In this document: one piece after another, positions 49,132 to 59,099 of the stretch
How positions within the stretch are numbered: position 1 is the stretch's first letter
How the letters are laid out: each line of letters starts with the position of its first letter
Source of the DNA: Pontibacter lucknowensis
Lineage (GTDB): Bacteria; Bacteroidota; Bacteroidia; Cytophagales; Hymenobacteraceae
Assembly (NCBI RefSeq): GCF_900156415.1
Contig: NZ_FTNM01000001.1
Span: 558,001-622,000, forward strand
DNA length: 64,000 nt
Reading direction: 5' to 3'
The notes under the pieces: model-generated
Database searches by the model: none
The model's input: only the letters and a program-made list of their open reading frames with translations
Told to the model about the DNA's origin: nothing
Program-made: the position numbers and the translations under genes

Positions 49132-50673
49132 ATGAGCCAACCAATATCGGTTACCATTCTGACTAAAAACAGCCAGCAGCATCTCTTCAGCTGTCTGCAT
49201 TCCTTGCAGCGCTTTCCTGAGATAATTGTACTGGATAATGGCTCTACGGACGAGACAATGGCTATTGCGGCCCGCTACCCGAATGTACGCATCGTGCAGC
49301 ACACCTTTATCGGATTTGGACCGCTGAAGAACCTGGCCGCGCAGCACGCCTCTCACCCATGGGTCCTCTCCGTTGACAGCGACGAAGTGCTTTCACCTCA
49401 GCTAACAGAAGAAATTCTGCAGCTCGACCTCCGCGATACGCATAAGGTATACAGCTTCCTGCGCCATAACTTTTACGGCAAAAAGCATATCAAAGCCTGT
49501 GGATGGGATAATGACTATGTACTGCGTCTTTACCACAAAGGCACTACCCGCTTTGCTGATCTGCCCGTGCACGAGTACATTATAACAGATGGCTTACAGG
49601 TACAGGCTCTGCGTGGCACCATGGATCACTATTCCTTCAACAGCATATCGCAGCTGATTGCCAAGATGGACCAGTATACCACACTCTTCGCCAAAGAAAA
49701 AAGGTTCCGGAAGCGCTCCTCTCCTGCCATCAGTTATTTCAAGTGGGCTTTCTCGCTTTTCAGGAACTATGTGCTGCAGCGTGGGTTTCTGTATGGGTAC
49801 GAAGGTATGGCCATCTCCTTCTCGAACGCCAACGGCACTTTTTACAAATACATGAAACTGCACGAAGAGAACCAGCGCCTGGGCATCAGCCTGGTCATAA
49901 CAACCTATAACTGGAAGGAAGCCCTAGGCACAGTCCTCCGTAGTGCTTTTCAGCAGAGCGAGCTCCCGCGCGAAATCATTGTGGCCGACGACGGATCCCG
50001 CGAAGACACACGTGCTCTTGTAGCGCAACTAGCGAAAGAGTCGCCGGTACCGGTGCTGCATAGCTGGCAGGAAGACCTGGGTTTTAGAGCTGCAGAGAGT
50101 CGCAACAGAGCCATTGCAATGGCAACCGGTGAGTATGTGGTGATCATTGATGGGGATATGGTGCTGCATCCTGACTTCTTAAAGGGCCATCGTCGTGCTG
50201 CCCGCAAAGGTTATTTTACGCAAGGAAAGCGTGTGCTCCTGAGTCCAGAGTTGAGCCAGAAGCTGTTCAGTCGCGGTCCTTCTCCCATTTCGCCTCTTTC
50301 ATCGGGTATAAAAAACCGGTTCAATGCTACTAACTCGCCTTTTCTATCAAGGCTGTTTAGCAAGGACAAGGCCGGCATCGCTTCGATCAAGAGCTGCAAT
50401 ATGGGCTTCTGGATGGAAGACATTGTGCGCGTCAACGGATTCAATGAGGATTTTGTAGGCTGGGGACGAGAAGATAGTGAGTTTGCAATCCGCTTGCTAA
50501 ACAGCGGCACGAAGCGGCAAAACCTTGCTTTTGGCGGTGTAGCCTATCATTTACATCATCAGGAGAACTCCCGCCAAAGCCTGGCAGCTAATGACGCACT
50601 CCTTGAGAAAGCCATTTCTGAAAAAAGCACCTTTTGCCCCAACGGCATCGATAAGCACTTTCACAAAAAATAA
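49132..50673 (+). CDS. Two-domain GT2 glycosyltransferase
   Basis: A 513-residue protein with two complete family 2 glycosyltransferase domains. The first (residues about 5-235) resembles the WaaE/KdtX-like group: ISVTILTKNSQQHLFSCLHSL, IIVLDNGSTDET, LSVDSDEVLS and the CGWDNDYVLRLYHK segment. The second (about 250-490) begins SLVITTYNWKEALGTVLRSA, has ADDGSREDT and IDGDMVLHPDFL metal-binding motifs, and ends with the galactosyltransferase C-terminal pattern GWGREDSEFAIRLLNSG and HLHHQE. The start is the ATG at 49132. A role in LPS or glycan assembly is inferred; sugars are unknown. Confidence 0.85.
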   Translation: MSQPISVTILTKNSQQHLFSCLHSLQRFPEIIVLDNGSTDETMAIAARYPNVRIVQHTFIGFGPLKNLAAQHASHPWVLSVDSDEVLSPQLTEEILQLDLRDTHKVYSFLRHNFYGKKHIKACGWDNDYVLRLYHKGTTRFADLPVHEYIITDGLQVQALRGTMDHYSFNSISQLIAKMDQYTTLFAKEKRFRKRSSPAISYFKWAFSLFRNYVLQRGFLYGYEGMAISFSNANGTFYKYMKLHEENQRLGISLVITTYNWKEALGTVLRSAFQQSELPREIIVADDGSREDTRALVAQLAKESPVPVLHSWQEDLGFRAAESRNRAIAMATGEYVVIIDGDMVLHPDFLKGHRRAARKGYFTQGKRVLLSPELSQKLFSRGPSPISPLSSGIKNRFNATNSPFLSRLFSKDKAGIASIKSCNMGFWMEDIVRVNGFNEDFVGWGREDSEFAIRLLNSGTKRQNLAFGGVAYHLHHQENSRQSLAANDALLEKAISEKSTFCPNGIDKHFHKK

Positions 50674-50692
50674 GTATCTATACCCTTCTTGC

Positions 50693-50741
50693 CAATGCCT
50701 ATACCTGTTGCCTGGGATCTCTGCAACAGGTATAGGCATTG
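50693..50741 (+). terminator. Terminator with GGTATAG in both arms
   Basis: CAATGCCTATACCTGTTGC (50693-50711) pairs perfectly over 19 bases with 50723-50741, followed by ATTTTTATT. Each arm carries the CTATACCT/AGGTATAG motif that is over-represented in the window. Confidence 0.85.
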
Positions 50742-50901
50742 ATTTTTATTAAGCCTTCCACACACAAAGTAATTTTATAACATCAGGTATAGCCTGCAGG
50801 CAACAAATTTACAGCTTTAGAGTAATGTAAATATTAAGCTATTTTTTATTACAAAATAAATTAACTTCCTGTGTTGTCACTTCTAACGCCCTTGCTTCCG
50901 G

Positions 50902-53874
50902 ATGCGCCTTATTGCTTTTACACTCTTACTGGCAGTTTCTTTAAACTTGCAGGCGCAACAGTTCAACTTCCGAAACTGGTCGCTTGAGCAGGGCTTACCG
51001 CAATCTCAGGTGAATGACATCCTGCAGGATCACAAAGGGCAGCTCTGGCTAGCTACGCTGGGGGGGCTCAGTCGCTTTGACGGGTCTACCTTCCATACCT
51101 ATACCAAGCGCGATGGCATGAGCAGCAACAGTATAAGCTGCCTGCTGCTCGACAGCCGCCAGCGCATCTGGATCGGGACTACTGATAAGGGCTTGATGCT
51201 GCTCACGGGCAATAACTTTTATGCTTATGACCTGGAGGCTGGCCTGCCGCCCGGAGGGGTCTACAGTATAGCAGAAGATAACCAAGGCACTATATGGGCA
51301 GCAACAGACAGTGGCGTTTACTACCTGGCCAAGAATGCATTTGTGCAGCACACTGAATTACCACCCATCCGTTACAATGACGTGCTTTTCACAGCCACAA
51401 ACGAGCTCTGGGCAGGGAGCAACTCCCAGGGCGTGTACAGCATCACATCGAAAGGAACAACTAATTATACCTCCGCCAACAGCTCCCTGCCCTATAACAG
51501 CGTTAATGTGCTAAACCAGTCACCTGACGGTACTATTTGGATAGGTACTGCCAACGGCGCGGCAACTTTCCGGCAAAACAAGCTGGAGCACTTTGAGTTG
51601 CCGGCAGGTATAACGAGTCCGAATATAAGAGACTTCACAACTGACAACTACGGTCATCAATGGTTAAGTCTGAACCTGAATGGCGTGCTTAAATACGATG
51701 GCAAAGAGTTTCAGCACCTGACCCGCTTCAGCGGTCTGCGCACAGACAGAGTCAACTGCATCACAACAGATCGTGAAGGGAATATCTGGATTGGAACAAC
51801 TGGCCATGGCCTGATGCAGTACCGTAACCCCTGGTTTGTACACTTTTTTGATATGGGACAGGTGAAGGAGCCTGTTATATCAGCTCTGGCGCAAGATACC
51901 AAAGGCAGGGTGTGGTTGGGTACTGATGACGGCTATGCTGCTTATATGGAAGGAGGTATTTTAAACTGGCTGCAGACTGATATTTGGCCCAGAGGCACCA
52001 CCCTGCATAGTATGTGGGTAGCACATGAAAATGATGTGTGGGTATGTACCAGCAAAGGCCTATACCGTTTGGGGCCCGGCAAAGTAACACATTACAGCAC
52101 GGCGCAGGGGCTGCCCTCAGCAGAGGTGTTTCAGGCTATGCTCATGCGAAATGGTGACCTGCTACTCGCAACTGCCGCCGGATTGGCTGTTCTGCCCCCC
52201 AACCAGCAATTTATTAAGCCATTGCACAAGCCACAGCTTACAGGCAATGTGTATGCCCTACATCGTGACAGCCAGGGCAGAATATGGGTTGGTGCCGAAA
52301 AAGGTGTGTTCCGGTACGAGAACAACGCCCTGGCCGCCGCCAAAGGACTGGGCGAAGCTGGCTTTCGTGAGATCCGCACTATTGCAGAGGACGAGTGGGG
52401 CACCCTGTACTTTGGCGGTTTCAATTACGGCATCATGGCCTGGCATGACAAGTGGAGGGCTCCCAAGGTATACAACTCCCGGAACGGACTGCCCAATGAA
52501 GGTATAAAGAGCCTTTTTGTTGATAACACCAATCACCTGTGGGTCGGCACCAGTCGGGGCGTACTAAAAGTGCAGCTTGATCAGCTACATACCCGGGGGC
52601 GCATCAGCATCCGGTCGTATGCAAATCAGGAGGGGTTTCGGGGTCTTGAAGTCAGCAACAAGGGTATCACCCAGACGCCAGACGGTACCGTGTGGTTTGC
52701 CACCGCCAAAGGCCTGACCATGTACCTGCCTGACATGGACAGGCGCAATCAGGTATACCCCAATACAATCCTGACCAATATCATGCTCTTTCTGAAACCC
52801 ACTGACTGGGCGAGCATGGGTTATGCGACAGACTCAACTACTGAGCTCCCTGTAAATCTTCGGCTCCCACACCATCAAAACCACCTGACATTTGACTTTC
52901 ATGGCATATCACTAACTGCCCCCGACCGTGTGCGCTACCGCTACCGCCTCAAAGGACATGACGACCATTGGTCTGCTGTCACGGATCATTCCTTTGCCAC
53001 CTATGCCAGCCTCGACCCGGGTACCTATACCTTTCAGTTACTCGCAGCCAACAGCGACGGCTACTGGACGCCTAGTCCTCTTACCTATACCTTCACCATT
53101 GTACCTCCGGTGTGGCGCAGAGAGTGGTTCATCGTGCTACTGGTACTCATAGCCACCGGCGCAACGATCAGCCTGATCAGGCTGCGCGAAAGAAGTCTGG
53201 TAAAAATGAATACGCTGCTCGAACATAAGGTACAGTATCGAACACAGCTGCTGGAAGAAAAAAACCGTGAGAAGGAAATTCTACTGAAGGAGATCCATCA
53301 TCGCGTTAAAAACAATCTGCAGATCATTATGAGCATGCTCAACCTGCAGGCCCGCCACGTACAAGACCCGAATGCACTTGAAGTAATGCAGTCAGTCAGG
53401 GGCCGGGTGAGATCGATGGCTATTCTGCACGAGCGCCTCTACCAGCACGAAGACCTGGCCTCTATTGATTTGAACGCCTACATAGAAGATATATGCGAAG
53501 GCCTGAGCGCCACATACGGCACCAAAGAGCGCCATATCAAAATCAAGCTCGATATACCTACTATCATGGTGGAGGCAGACACAGCCCTGTCATTAGGGCT
53601 GATTGTGAATGAACTTGTTTCCAATTCTATTAAATATGCCTTCCCCAACCGTTATGGGCAAGTCGCTATTTACCTAAGGCCAGAACACGAAAACGCTTAT
53701 ACCCTGACAGTACATGACGACGGCGTGGGCTTGCCTAGCGACTTTCAAGAACGGCGCAAAAAATCATTTGGTCTCCAACTGGTGTCCTCACTGGCACGAA
53801 AACTTGGAGGCAATATCGAATTCCAAAATAATAATGGTACAAAATCAATATTGTATTTTGTTTTGGCATCGTAA
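50902..53874 (+). CDS. Beta-propeller sensor histidine kinase (HisKA_2)
   Basis: A 990-residue membrane kinase. A signal peptide (to about residue 19, NLQAQ) is followed by Reg_prop-type propeller repeats (about 25-640; recurring WIGT..GL and W.GT motifs), a Y_Y_Y domain (about 675-735; YRYRLKGHDDHW), one membrane helix (about 742-760), a HisKA_2 domain with the phosphoacceptor in EIHHRVKNNLQ (His799 or His800) and a HATPase domain with the N box NELVSNSIKYAF (about 903) and DDGVGLP (about 939). It is not a hybrid: no receiver domain is fused. It ends 30 bases before the LytTR regulator gene, which is its likely partner. Confidence 0.92.
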   Translation: MRLIAFTLLLAVSLNLQAQQFNFRNWSLEQGLPQSQVNDILQDHKGQLWLATLGGLSRFDGSTFHTYTKRDGMSSNSISCLLLDSRQRIWIGTTDKGLMLLTGNNFYAYDLEAGLPPGGVYSIAEDNQGTIWAATDSGVYYLAKNAFVQHTELPPIRYNDVLFTATNELWAGSNSQGVYSITSKGTTNYTSANSSLPYNSVNVLNQSPDGTIWIGTANGAATFRQNKLEHFELPAGITSPNIRDFTTDNYGHQWLSLNLNGVLKYDGKEFQHLTRFSGLRTDRVNCITTDREGNIWIGTTGHGLMQYRNPWFVHFFDMGQVKEPVISALAQDTKGRVWLGTDDGYAAYMEGGILNWLQTDIWPRGTTLHSMWVAHENDVWVCTSKGLYRLGPGKVTHYSTAQGLPSAEVFQAMLMRNGDLLLATAAGLAVLPPNQQFIKPLHKPQLTGNVYALHRDSQGRIWVGAEKGVFRYENNALAAAKGLGEAGFREIRTIAEDEWGTLYFGGFNYGIMAWHDKWRAPKVYNSRNGLPNEGIKSLFVDNTNHLWVGTSRGVLKVQLDQLHTRGRISIRSYANQEGFRGLEVSNKGITQTPDGTVWFATAKGLTMYLPDMDRRNQVYPNTILTNIMLFLKPTDWASMGYATDSTTELPVNLRLPHHQNHLTFDFHGISLTAPDRVRYRYRLKGHDDHWSAVTDHSFATYASLDPGTYTFQLLAANSDGYWTPSPLTYTFTIVPPVWRREWFIVLLVLIATGATISLIRLRERSLVKMNTLLEHKVQYRTQLLEEKNREKEILLKEIHHRVKNNLQIIMSMLNLQARHVQDPNALEVMQSVRGRVRSMAILHERLYQHEDLASIDLNAYIEDICEGLSATYGTKERHIKIKLDIPTIMVEADTALSLGLIVNELVSNSIKYAFPNRYGQVAIYLRPEHENAYTLTVHDDGVGLPSDFQERRKKSFGLQLVSSLARKLGGNIEFQNNNGTKSILYFVLAS

Positions 53875-53904
53875 CTAGCTAATTTTACGTATGAGATTAA
53901 TGCT

Positions 53905-54645
53905 ATGACAAAACCAAAAATTCTTATTTCGGAAGACGAAATTATAATCGCAGAAGACCTGGCTGCCTGTTTGGAAGAGCTAGGCTACCAGACGTGTGGC
54001 ATCGACTCCGGTGCGAACACTCTTGAGATGATCCGGACCCTGCAACCAGACCTGGTGCTGCTCGATGTGAACCTGAAAGGTGATGCTGATGGGATAGAGA
54101 TCGGCTCTAAAATACGGGAGGAGTTTGACATCCCTTTCATCTACCTGACCGCCTATGCCGACAAGGCTACACTGGACAGGGCAAAGAAAACAGAGCCCGA
54201 TGGGTTCCTGGCTAAACCCTTTGACGAGAAAAACCTGCGTTCTGCTATCGAGCTTGCCCTTTACAAACACGACTCCGGGCACAAAGTAGTGGACAACGGC
54301 GCAGGCAAAGCCCCCAAAGAAGCCGAGACACAGACTGATTACATCTTCGTAAAGGTAAAGCACCGCATCATCAAGGTACAGTATAGCGACATCCTGTGGG
54401 TAGAGGCCTATGACAACTACTCTTTCATTGTCACTGTAGATCAAAAGTACCTGGTCAGCTCTACACTCAAGGACATGGAGCACAAGCTGCCTTCCGGCAA
54501 TTTTGTGCGGGTGCACCGCTCTTATATTGCCAACCTCGACAAAGTAGAGGCGCTGGAAGAAAACGCAGTCGTGTTCTCCAAAGGAGAAGTCCCGATCGGT
54601 AAATCCTACAAGAAGGCCCTGATGTCGCGCTTCAACATCATCTAA
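53905..54645 (+). CDS. LytTR-family response regulator
   Basis: A 246-residue regulator with a receiver domain (residues about 4-120; phosphoacceptor Asp54 in LVLLDVNLKGD, TAYADKATLDRA with the switch Thr/Tyr, and PFDEKNL) and a LytTR DNA-binding domain (about 146-244; IIKVQYSDILWVEAYDNYSFIV, VRVHRSYIANLDKVEAL). Directly follows the propeller histidine kinase, so the two probably form a two-component system. Target genes are unknown. Confidence 0.93.
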   Translation: MTKPKILISEDEIIIAEDLAACLEELGYQTCGIDSGANTLEMIRTLQPDLVLLDVNLKGDADGIEIGSKIREEFDIPFIYLTAYADKATLDRAKKTEPDGFLAKPFDEKNLRSAIELALYKHDSGHKVVDNGAGKAPKEAETQTDYIFVKVKHRIIKVQYSDILWVEAYDNYSFIVTVDQKYLVSSTLKDMEHKLPSGNFVRVHRSYIANLDKVEALEENAVVFSKGEVPIGKSYKKALMSRFNII

Positions 54646-54680
54646 TAGCAAAAATCACCAGTCATACGTGAAGCTACAGG

Positions 54681-54717
54681 TTGCCCTGACTCTGAAATAT
54701 ATACAGAGCCAGGGCAA
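54681..54717 (+). terminator. Terminator after the LytTR regulator
   Basis: TTGCCCTGACTCTG (54681-54694) pairs with CAGAGCCAGGGCAA (54704-54717) with one mismatch, followed by an AT-rich stretch. Confidence 0.75.
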
Positions 54718-54735
54718 TTAATTTAGTGCTCCCCC

Positions 54736-54743
54736 TATCTTTG
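54736..54743 (+). promoter_or_regulatory. Candidate -7 element of the GT2 gene
   Basis: TATCTTTG, a TAnnTTTG match, 18 bases before the ATG at 54762. A -33 TTG was not found. Confidence 0.45.
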
Positions 54744-54761
54744 TGCATTCACTCTTTTTAA

Positions 54762-55499
54762 ATGAATATGCCCAAGGGAATTACTGTCGTTATTACCAGC
54801 TGCAACCGCTTCGATCTGCTGGAGGCTACACTGCACAGCTTCTTCAAATTCAACACCTACCCCGTTGAGAAAATCCTGATCATAGAGGATAGCGGAGACG
54901 GCAAGGGGCTGGAGAGCGTACTGCGCAAATTCAGCTACGACAAGTTTGAGACGATTGTAAACCCGGAGCAGCTCGGCCAGCAGAAGAGCATCGACAAAGC
55001 TTACAGCCAGGTAAAGACCGAGTACATCTTCCATTGCGAGGATGACTGGGACTTTCTGCGCAAAGGCTTTATTGAGGACTCCCTTGTATTGATGGAAGCT
55101 TTCCCGAAGCTGATTACAGTATGGGGCCGTAGTGCCGAAGAGTACCCTGCCGACTTTTTCAGCCCTACTGTGGCTGAGTTTGAAGGTATACGCTACCGGA
55201 AAGTTCAGAAAGATATCTTTACGCTTAACCCCAGCCTGAAACGCGTGAGTGACTACCGCCTGATGGGCAGCTTTGAGCAGTATACGCCGGGGCAGTTTGA
55301 GAGAGAGATCTCAGATTTCTACGCCGACCTGGGCTATACCGCTTTCATCCTGGAGGAGCCTTACACTAATCATTTGGGTTGGCATCGCCGCATCCACTTC
55401 CGCGACAAAGCCAACAAATACCTCAAACTCGACAACAGGTTTAAGCAGGCCAAAGCCTCGGTATACAAAATGCTGAAAATGGGAAAGTTTAAGAAATAG
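54762..55499 (+). CDS. GT2-type glycosyltransferase
   Basis: A 245-residue GT-A-fold transferase: GITVVITSCNRFDLLEATLHSF at the N-terminus, an EDSGDGKG nucleotide-sugar loop and the acidic pair in FHCEDDWDFL that would bind the metal. The C-terminus is basic and hydrophilic (HLGWHRRIHFRDKANKYLK). ATG at 54762; the ATG two codons later (54768) is equally possible. Substrate unknown. It stands alone between the LytTR regulator and ahcY. Confidence 0.82.
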   Translation: MNMPKGITVVITSCNRFDLLEATLHSFFKFNTYPVEKILIIEDSGDGKGLESVLRKFSYDKFETIVNPEQLGQQKSIDKAYSQVKTEYIFHCEDDWDFLRKGFIEDSLVLMEAFPKLITVWGRSAEEYPADFFSPTVAEFEGIRYRKVQKDIFTLNPSLKRVSDYRLMGSFEQYTPGQFEREISDFYADLGYTAFILEEPYTNHLGWHRRIHFRDKANKYLKLDNRFKQAKASVYKMLKMGKFKK

Positions 55500-55550
55500 C
55501 TTATAAACAGGAAAGCCGGAGCTGATGCTCCGGCTTTCCTGTTTATAAGC
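55499..55550. terminator. Bidirectional terminator, perfect 24-bp stem
   Basis: Arms 55499-55522 and 55527-55550 are perfect reverse complements with a TGAT loop. The arm shares TTATAAAC and GAAAGCC-like sequence with the hairpin at 772-834. It serves the plus-strand GT2 gene and the minus-strand ahcY gene. Confidence 0.88.
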
Positions 55551-55561
55551 AATACTCAAAA

Positions 55562-56869
<1,308 letters not shown>

Positions 56870-56894
56870 ATTTTACTTTTTTCTTAGGGAAGCA

Positions 56895-56925
56895 CAAAAT
56901 TACAAAATTTCTCACTCAACTTCAA
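56895..56925 (-). promoter_or_regulatory. ahcY promoter
   Basis: On the minus strand TTG (complement of 56923-56925), a 20-base spacer and TAATTTTG (complement of 56895-56902), about 26 bases before the ahcY ATG. Confidence 0.78.
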
Positions 56926-56979
56926 CATAATAGCACTACTCAACTGAAAGTCAATTAGTTTGAATATACCTTAAAAATA

Positions 56980-57010
56980 TTGAGGCCTGTACCAATGGCA
57001 CAGGCCTCAA
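56980..57010 (-). terminator. Terminator of the DUF4397 gene
   Basis: TTGAGGCCTGT (56980-56990) pairs perfectly with ACAGGCCTCAA (57000-57010). A T-rich run follows on the minus strand, 23 bases past the stop. Confidence 0.85.
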
Positions 57011-57032
57011 CCAGGTAGCGTCTTCTTCGTGG

Positions 57033-57722
57033 TTATCGGTTAGTAATGATCTCGGCACCAAGCGAGTTCGTGTTGTCAGCAGGTGGCGACACGAAACCTC
57101 TGGCAAATACAGTGTAGATGCGGCCACTGGCCAATTGCACGTTAGGCACGGCCAGCACTACAGTTTCTGTTCCGGCCAGTCTCACTTCCAGATCGTAAGA
57201 ACCTGTCGGTACAGGGGTAAAAGGAGTCGCATCTTTGAATTCGCTGCTGCTGAACAGAACAGGTCCACCAGTTACGGCAATGTCTACTGCCGGGGCGTCT
57301 GGCGAAAGGTGCACAAAACGAACGTGCGCATTACCGGAGGCCGGTGCACTCAGGTCATCCATAAGCACCAGTGGCTCTATATTGCTCAACGTGTTGATCG
57401 CGAATACAGAGTAGTTCATGTTACGCTCCAGATCCAGGTTCGCATTGATAACTGATGTGTTAGTGCCAGCAGCATTTACTTTTATGTTTCGGCGACCAGC
57501 CGGCACTTCCAAATAGCCTGTATTATTTGGATAGGTAAGGGCTGCCGAATTCACTTTCTCATCATCCACCAATAAATCAACGCCCGGTGCGTCAGGTGAG
57601 GCGTGCACCACCAGTACATTCGCGTTTTCGATGACGGTCATGTCATCATCGTCATCATCACAGCTTGTTAGCACCATGGCTGGCAGCACCGCCAGCATCA
57701 TGATTTTCATCCATTTCTTCAT
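57033..57722 (-). CDS. DUF4397 lipoprotein
   Basis: A 229-residue lipoprotein: MKKWMKIMMLAVLPAMV with lipobox LTSC, then a run of six aspartates directly after the lipidated cysteine. Two repeats of the DUF4397 pattern follow (ANVLVVHASPDAPGVDLLVDD and AHVRFVHLSPDAPAVDIAVTGG), beta-rich domains of unknown function. An acidic stretch right after the cysteine resembles lipoprotein export signals reported in Bacteroidota, so a surface location is plausible but inferred. Confidence 0.85.
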   Translation of the reverse strand: MKKWMKIMMLAVLPAMVLTSCDDDDDDMTVIENANVLVVHASPDAPGVDLLVDDEKVNSAALTYPNNTGYLEVPAGRRNIKVNAAGTNTSVINANLDLERNMNYSVFAINTLSNIEPLVLMDDLSAPASGNAHVRFVHLSPDAPAVDIAVTGGPVLFSSSEFKDATPFTPVPTGSYDLEVRLAGTETVVLAVPNVQLASGRIYTVFARGFVSPPADNTNSLGAEIITNR

Positions 57723-57839
57723 AGTAGTCTGATAAATTATTTATTAAAAATTTCTTTTAGCTGTGATTACAACCAGCAGGTATAGGGATTGTTTGCGGTT
57801 GGCCGTTTTTTATAAGAAAAACAGGGCTGATTAAATTTG

Positions 57840-57847
57840 TACCTTTG
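57840..57847 (+). promoter_or_regulatory. Candidate -7 element, methyltransferase gene
   Basis: TACCTTTG ends only nine bases before the ATG at 57857. If functional, transcription would start within a few bases of the start codon. No -33 TTG at the usual spacing was found. Confidence 0.4.
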
Positions 57848-57856
57848 CAGTGTACC

Positions 57857-59053
57857 ATGAAGCACTACACTCCCGAAGAGAAAGATTATATGCGGCAGCA
57901 CCAGCATCGCAACCCTGCCGAGCTGATGCTGCAGGCAAGCCGCTACCCACAGTTACCAGTGGCTGAACTGGTAAAGCAGATCCAGGCACGGCAAAAAGCC
58001 ATTGACAAACTGCCGACCTGGGTAGCCTATCCGGATGTGGTATTTCCAACGGCCGTATCAGTAGAGCAGACTTCCTCAGAGGCAACTGCTGCCTTCAAAG
58101 CTTCGCTGATAAAAGGCAAGCTGCTCGTCGACCTGACAGGCGGGTTCGGGGTAGACAGTTTCTTTTTCTCGAAGCAGATTAAACAGGTGGTGCATGTGGA
58201 GCAGAACAGCGAACTTTCAGAAATAGCCTCTTATAATTTCAAGCTGCTGGGCGCTACTAATATTGATGCTGTCAACTCCTCCGCAGAAGATTTTCTGCAG
58301 CAGTTTACTGGTAAAGCCGATGTGCTATACCTGGATCCGGCACGTCGTAGTGATAAACAAGAGAAGGTGCACCTGCTGCAAGACTGTGAACCGGATGTAC
58401 TGCAGTTGCTGCCGGCGCTGTTTGAAAAAGCAGATGCTGTGCTGCTCAAAACCTCCCCCATGCTTGATATTGAGCTGGCGCTTGAGCAACTGGGTTCAGT
58501 AGCCAGAGTATGGGTAATCGCACTGCACAACGAGTGCAAGGAAGTCCTATACCTGCTTCAGCCCGGTGCAAAGGCAAACCCCAGACGGTATGCGATCAAC
58601 CTGATGCCAGACGGTAGCATTCAAACGCTTACTTTCGATAAAGAGCAGGAAGAGCAAACGTCAGTCAGCTTCGCTGATCCAAAGGCCTATCTCTACGAGC
58701 CTAACTCCGCTATACTTAAATCAGGCGCCTACCGCAGTGTGGCCAGCCAGTTTGGCCTGCAGAAGCTGCATCCTAACAGTCACCTTTATACCTCTGATCA
58801 GCTTATACCTGATTTCCCGGGCCGGGCTTTTGCCTGCCAGGGCACGGGCCGATATAACAAAAAAGAAATCCTTGCCAGGCTCCCGCAGCGCAAAGCCAAC
58901 ATCACGGTGCGCAATTTTCCAGAGTCAGTGGCTGACATTCGCAAGAAGACAGGTATAAAAGAAGGAGGTGCAGAATACCTTTTCTTTACCACAGACATGC
59001 ACCAGAAGCCGCTTGTGATCTTTTGCCGGAAAGCAATCGCCCCTGCCCTATAA
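57857..59053 (+). CDS. THUMP-like class I methyltransferase
   Basis: A 398-residue protein. Residues about 20-85 are helical; a SAM-binding Rossmann fold follows (LVDLTGGFGVDSFFFSK as motif I, VLYLDPARR as motif IV); the C-terminal part has a PG_1098-type ferredoxin-like domain and a THUMP-like domain (ATVRN-like NITVRNFPESVADIRKKTGIKEGG). These domain names are from family memory. A nucleic-acid (probably RNA) methyltransferase is likely; the substrate is unknown. The start was set at 57857 (MKHYTPEEK); an in-frame TTG four codons upstream is possible but unlikely. Confidence 0.8.
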   Translation: MKHYTPEEKDYMRQHQHRNPAELMLQASRYPQLPVAELVKQIQARQKAIDKLPTWVAYPDVVFPTAVSVEQTSSEATAAFKASLIKGKLLVDLTGGFGVDSFFFSKQIKQVVHVEQNSELSEIASYNFKLLGATNIDAVNSSAEDFLQQFTGKADVLYLDPARRSDKQEKVHLLQDCEPDVLQLLPALFEKADAVLLKTSPMLDIELALEQLGSVARVWVIALHNECKEVLYLLQPGAKANPRRYAINLMPDGSIQTLTFDKEQEEQTSVSFADPKAYLYEPNSAILKSGAYRSVASQFGLQKLHPNSHLYTSDQLIPDFPGRAFACQGTGRYNKKEILARLPQRKANITVRNFPESVADIRKKTGIKEGGAEYLFFTTDMHQKPLVIFCRKAIAPAL

Positions 59054-59091
59054 TTTTTTTTTCAGATTTTTTATGGAGCTTTAATTTTGGC

Positions 59092-59099
59092 AGCTCTTC
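59092..59099 (+). promoter_or_regulatory. Candidate -7 element, 250 bases upstream of the small Ser/Gln-rich gene
   Basis: TAATTTTG followed by GC. The 293-base region 59054-59346 holds no other recognised gene. If this promoter drives the gene at 59347, the message has a leader of about 240 bases; the leader may carry structure near 59300-59321 (GTCCCGT with an imperfect ACGGAGAC partner). Confidence 0.4.

Noticed and set aside
53980-54651. 223-residue minus-strand open frame
   Set aside because: It is the mirror of the LytTR regulator, whose domains and catalytic Asp are clear; the antisense product shows no recognisable domain.
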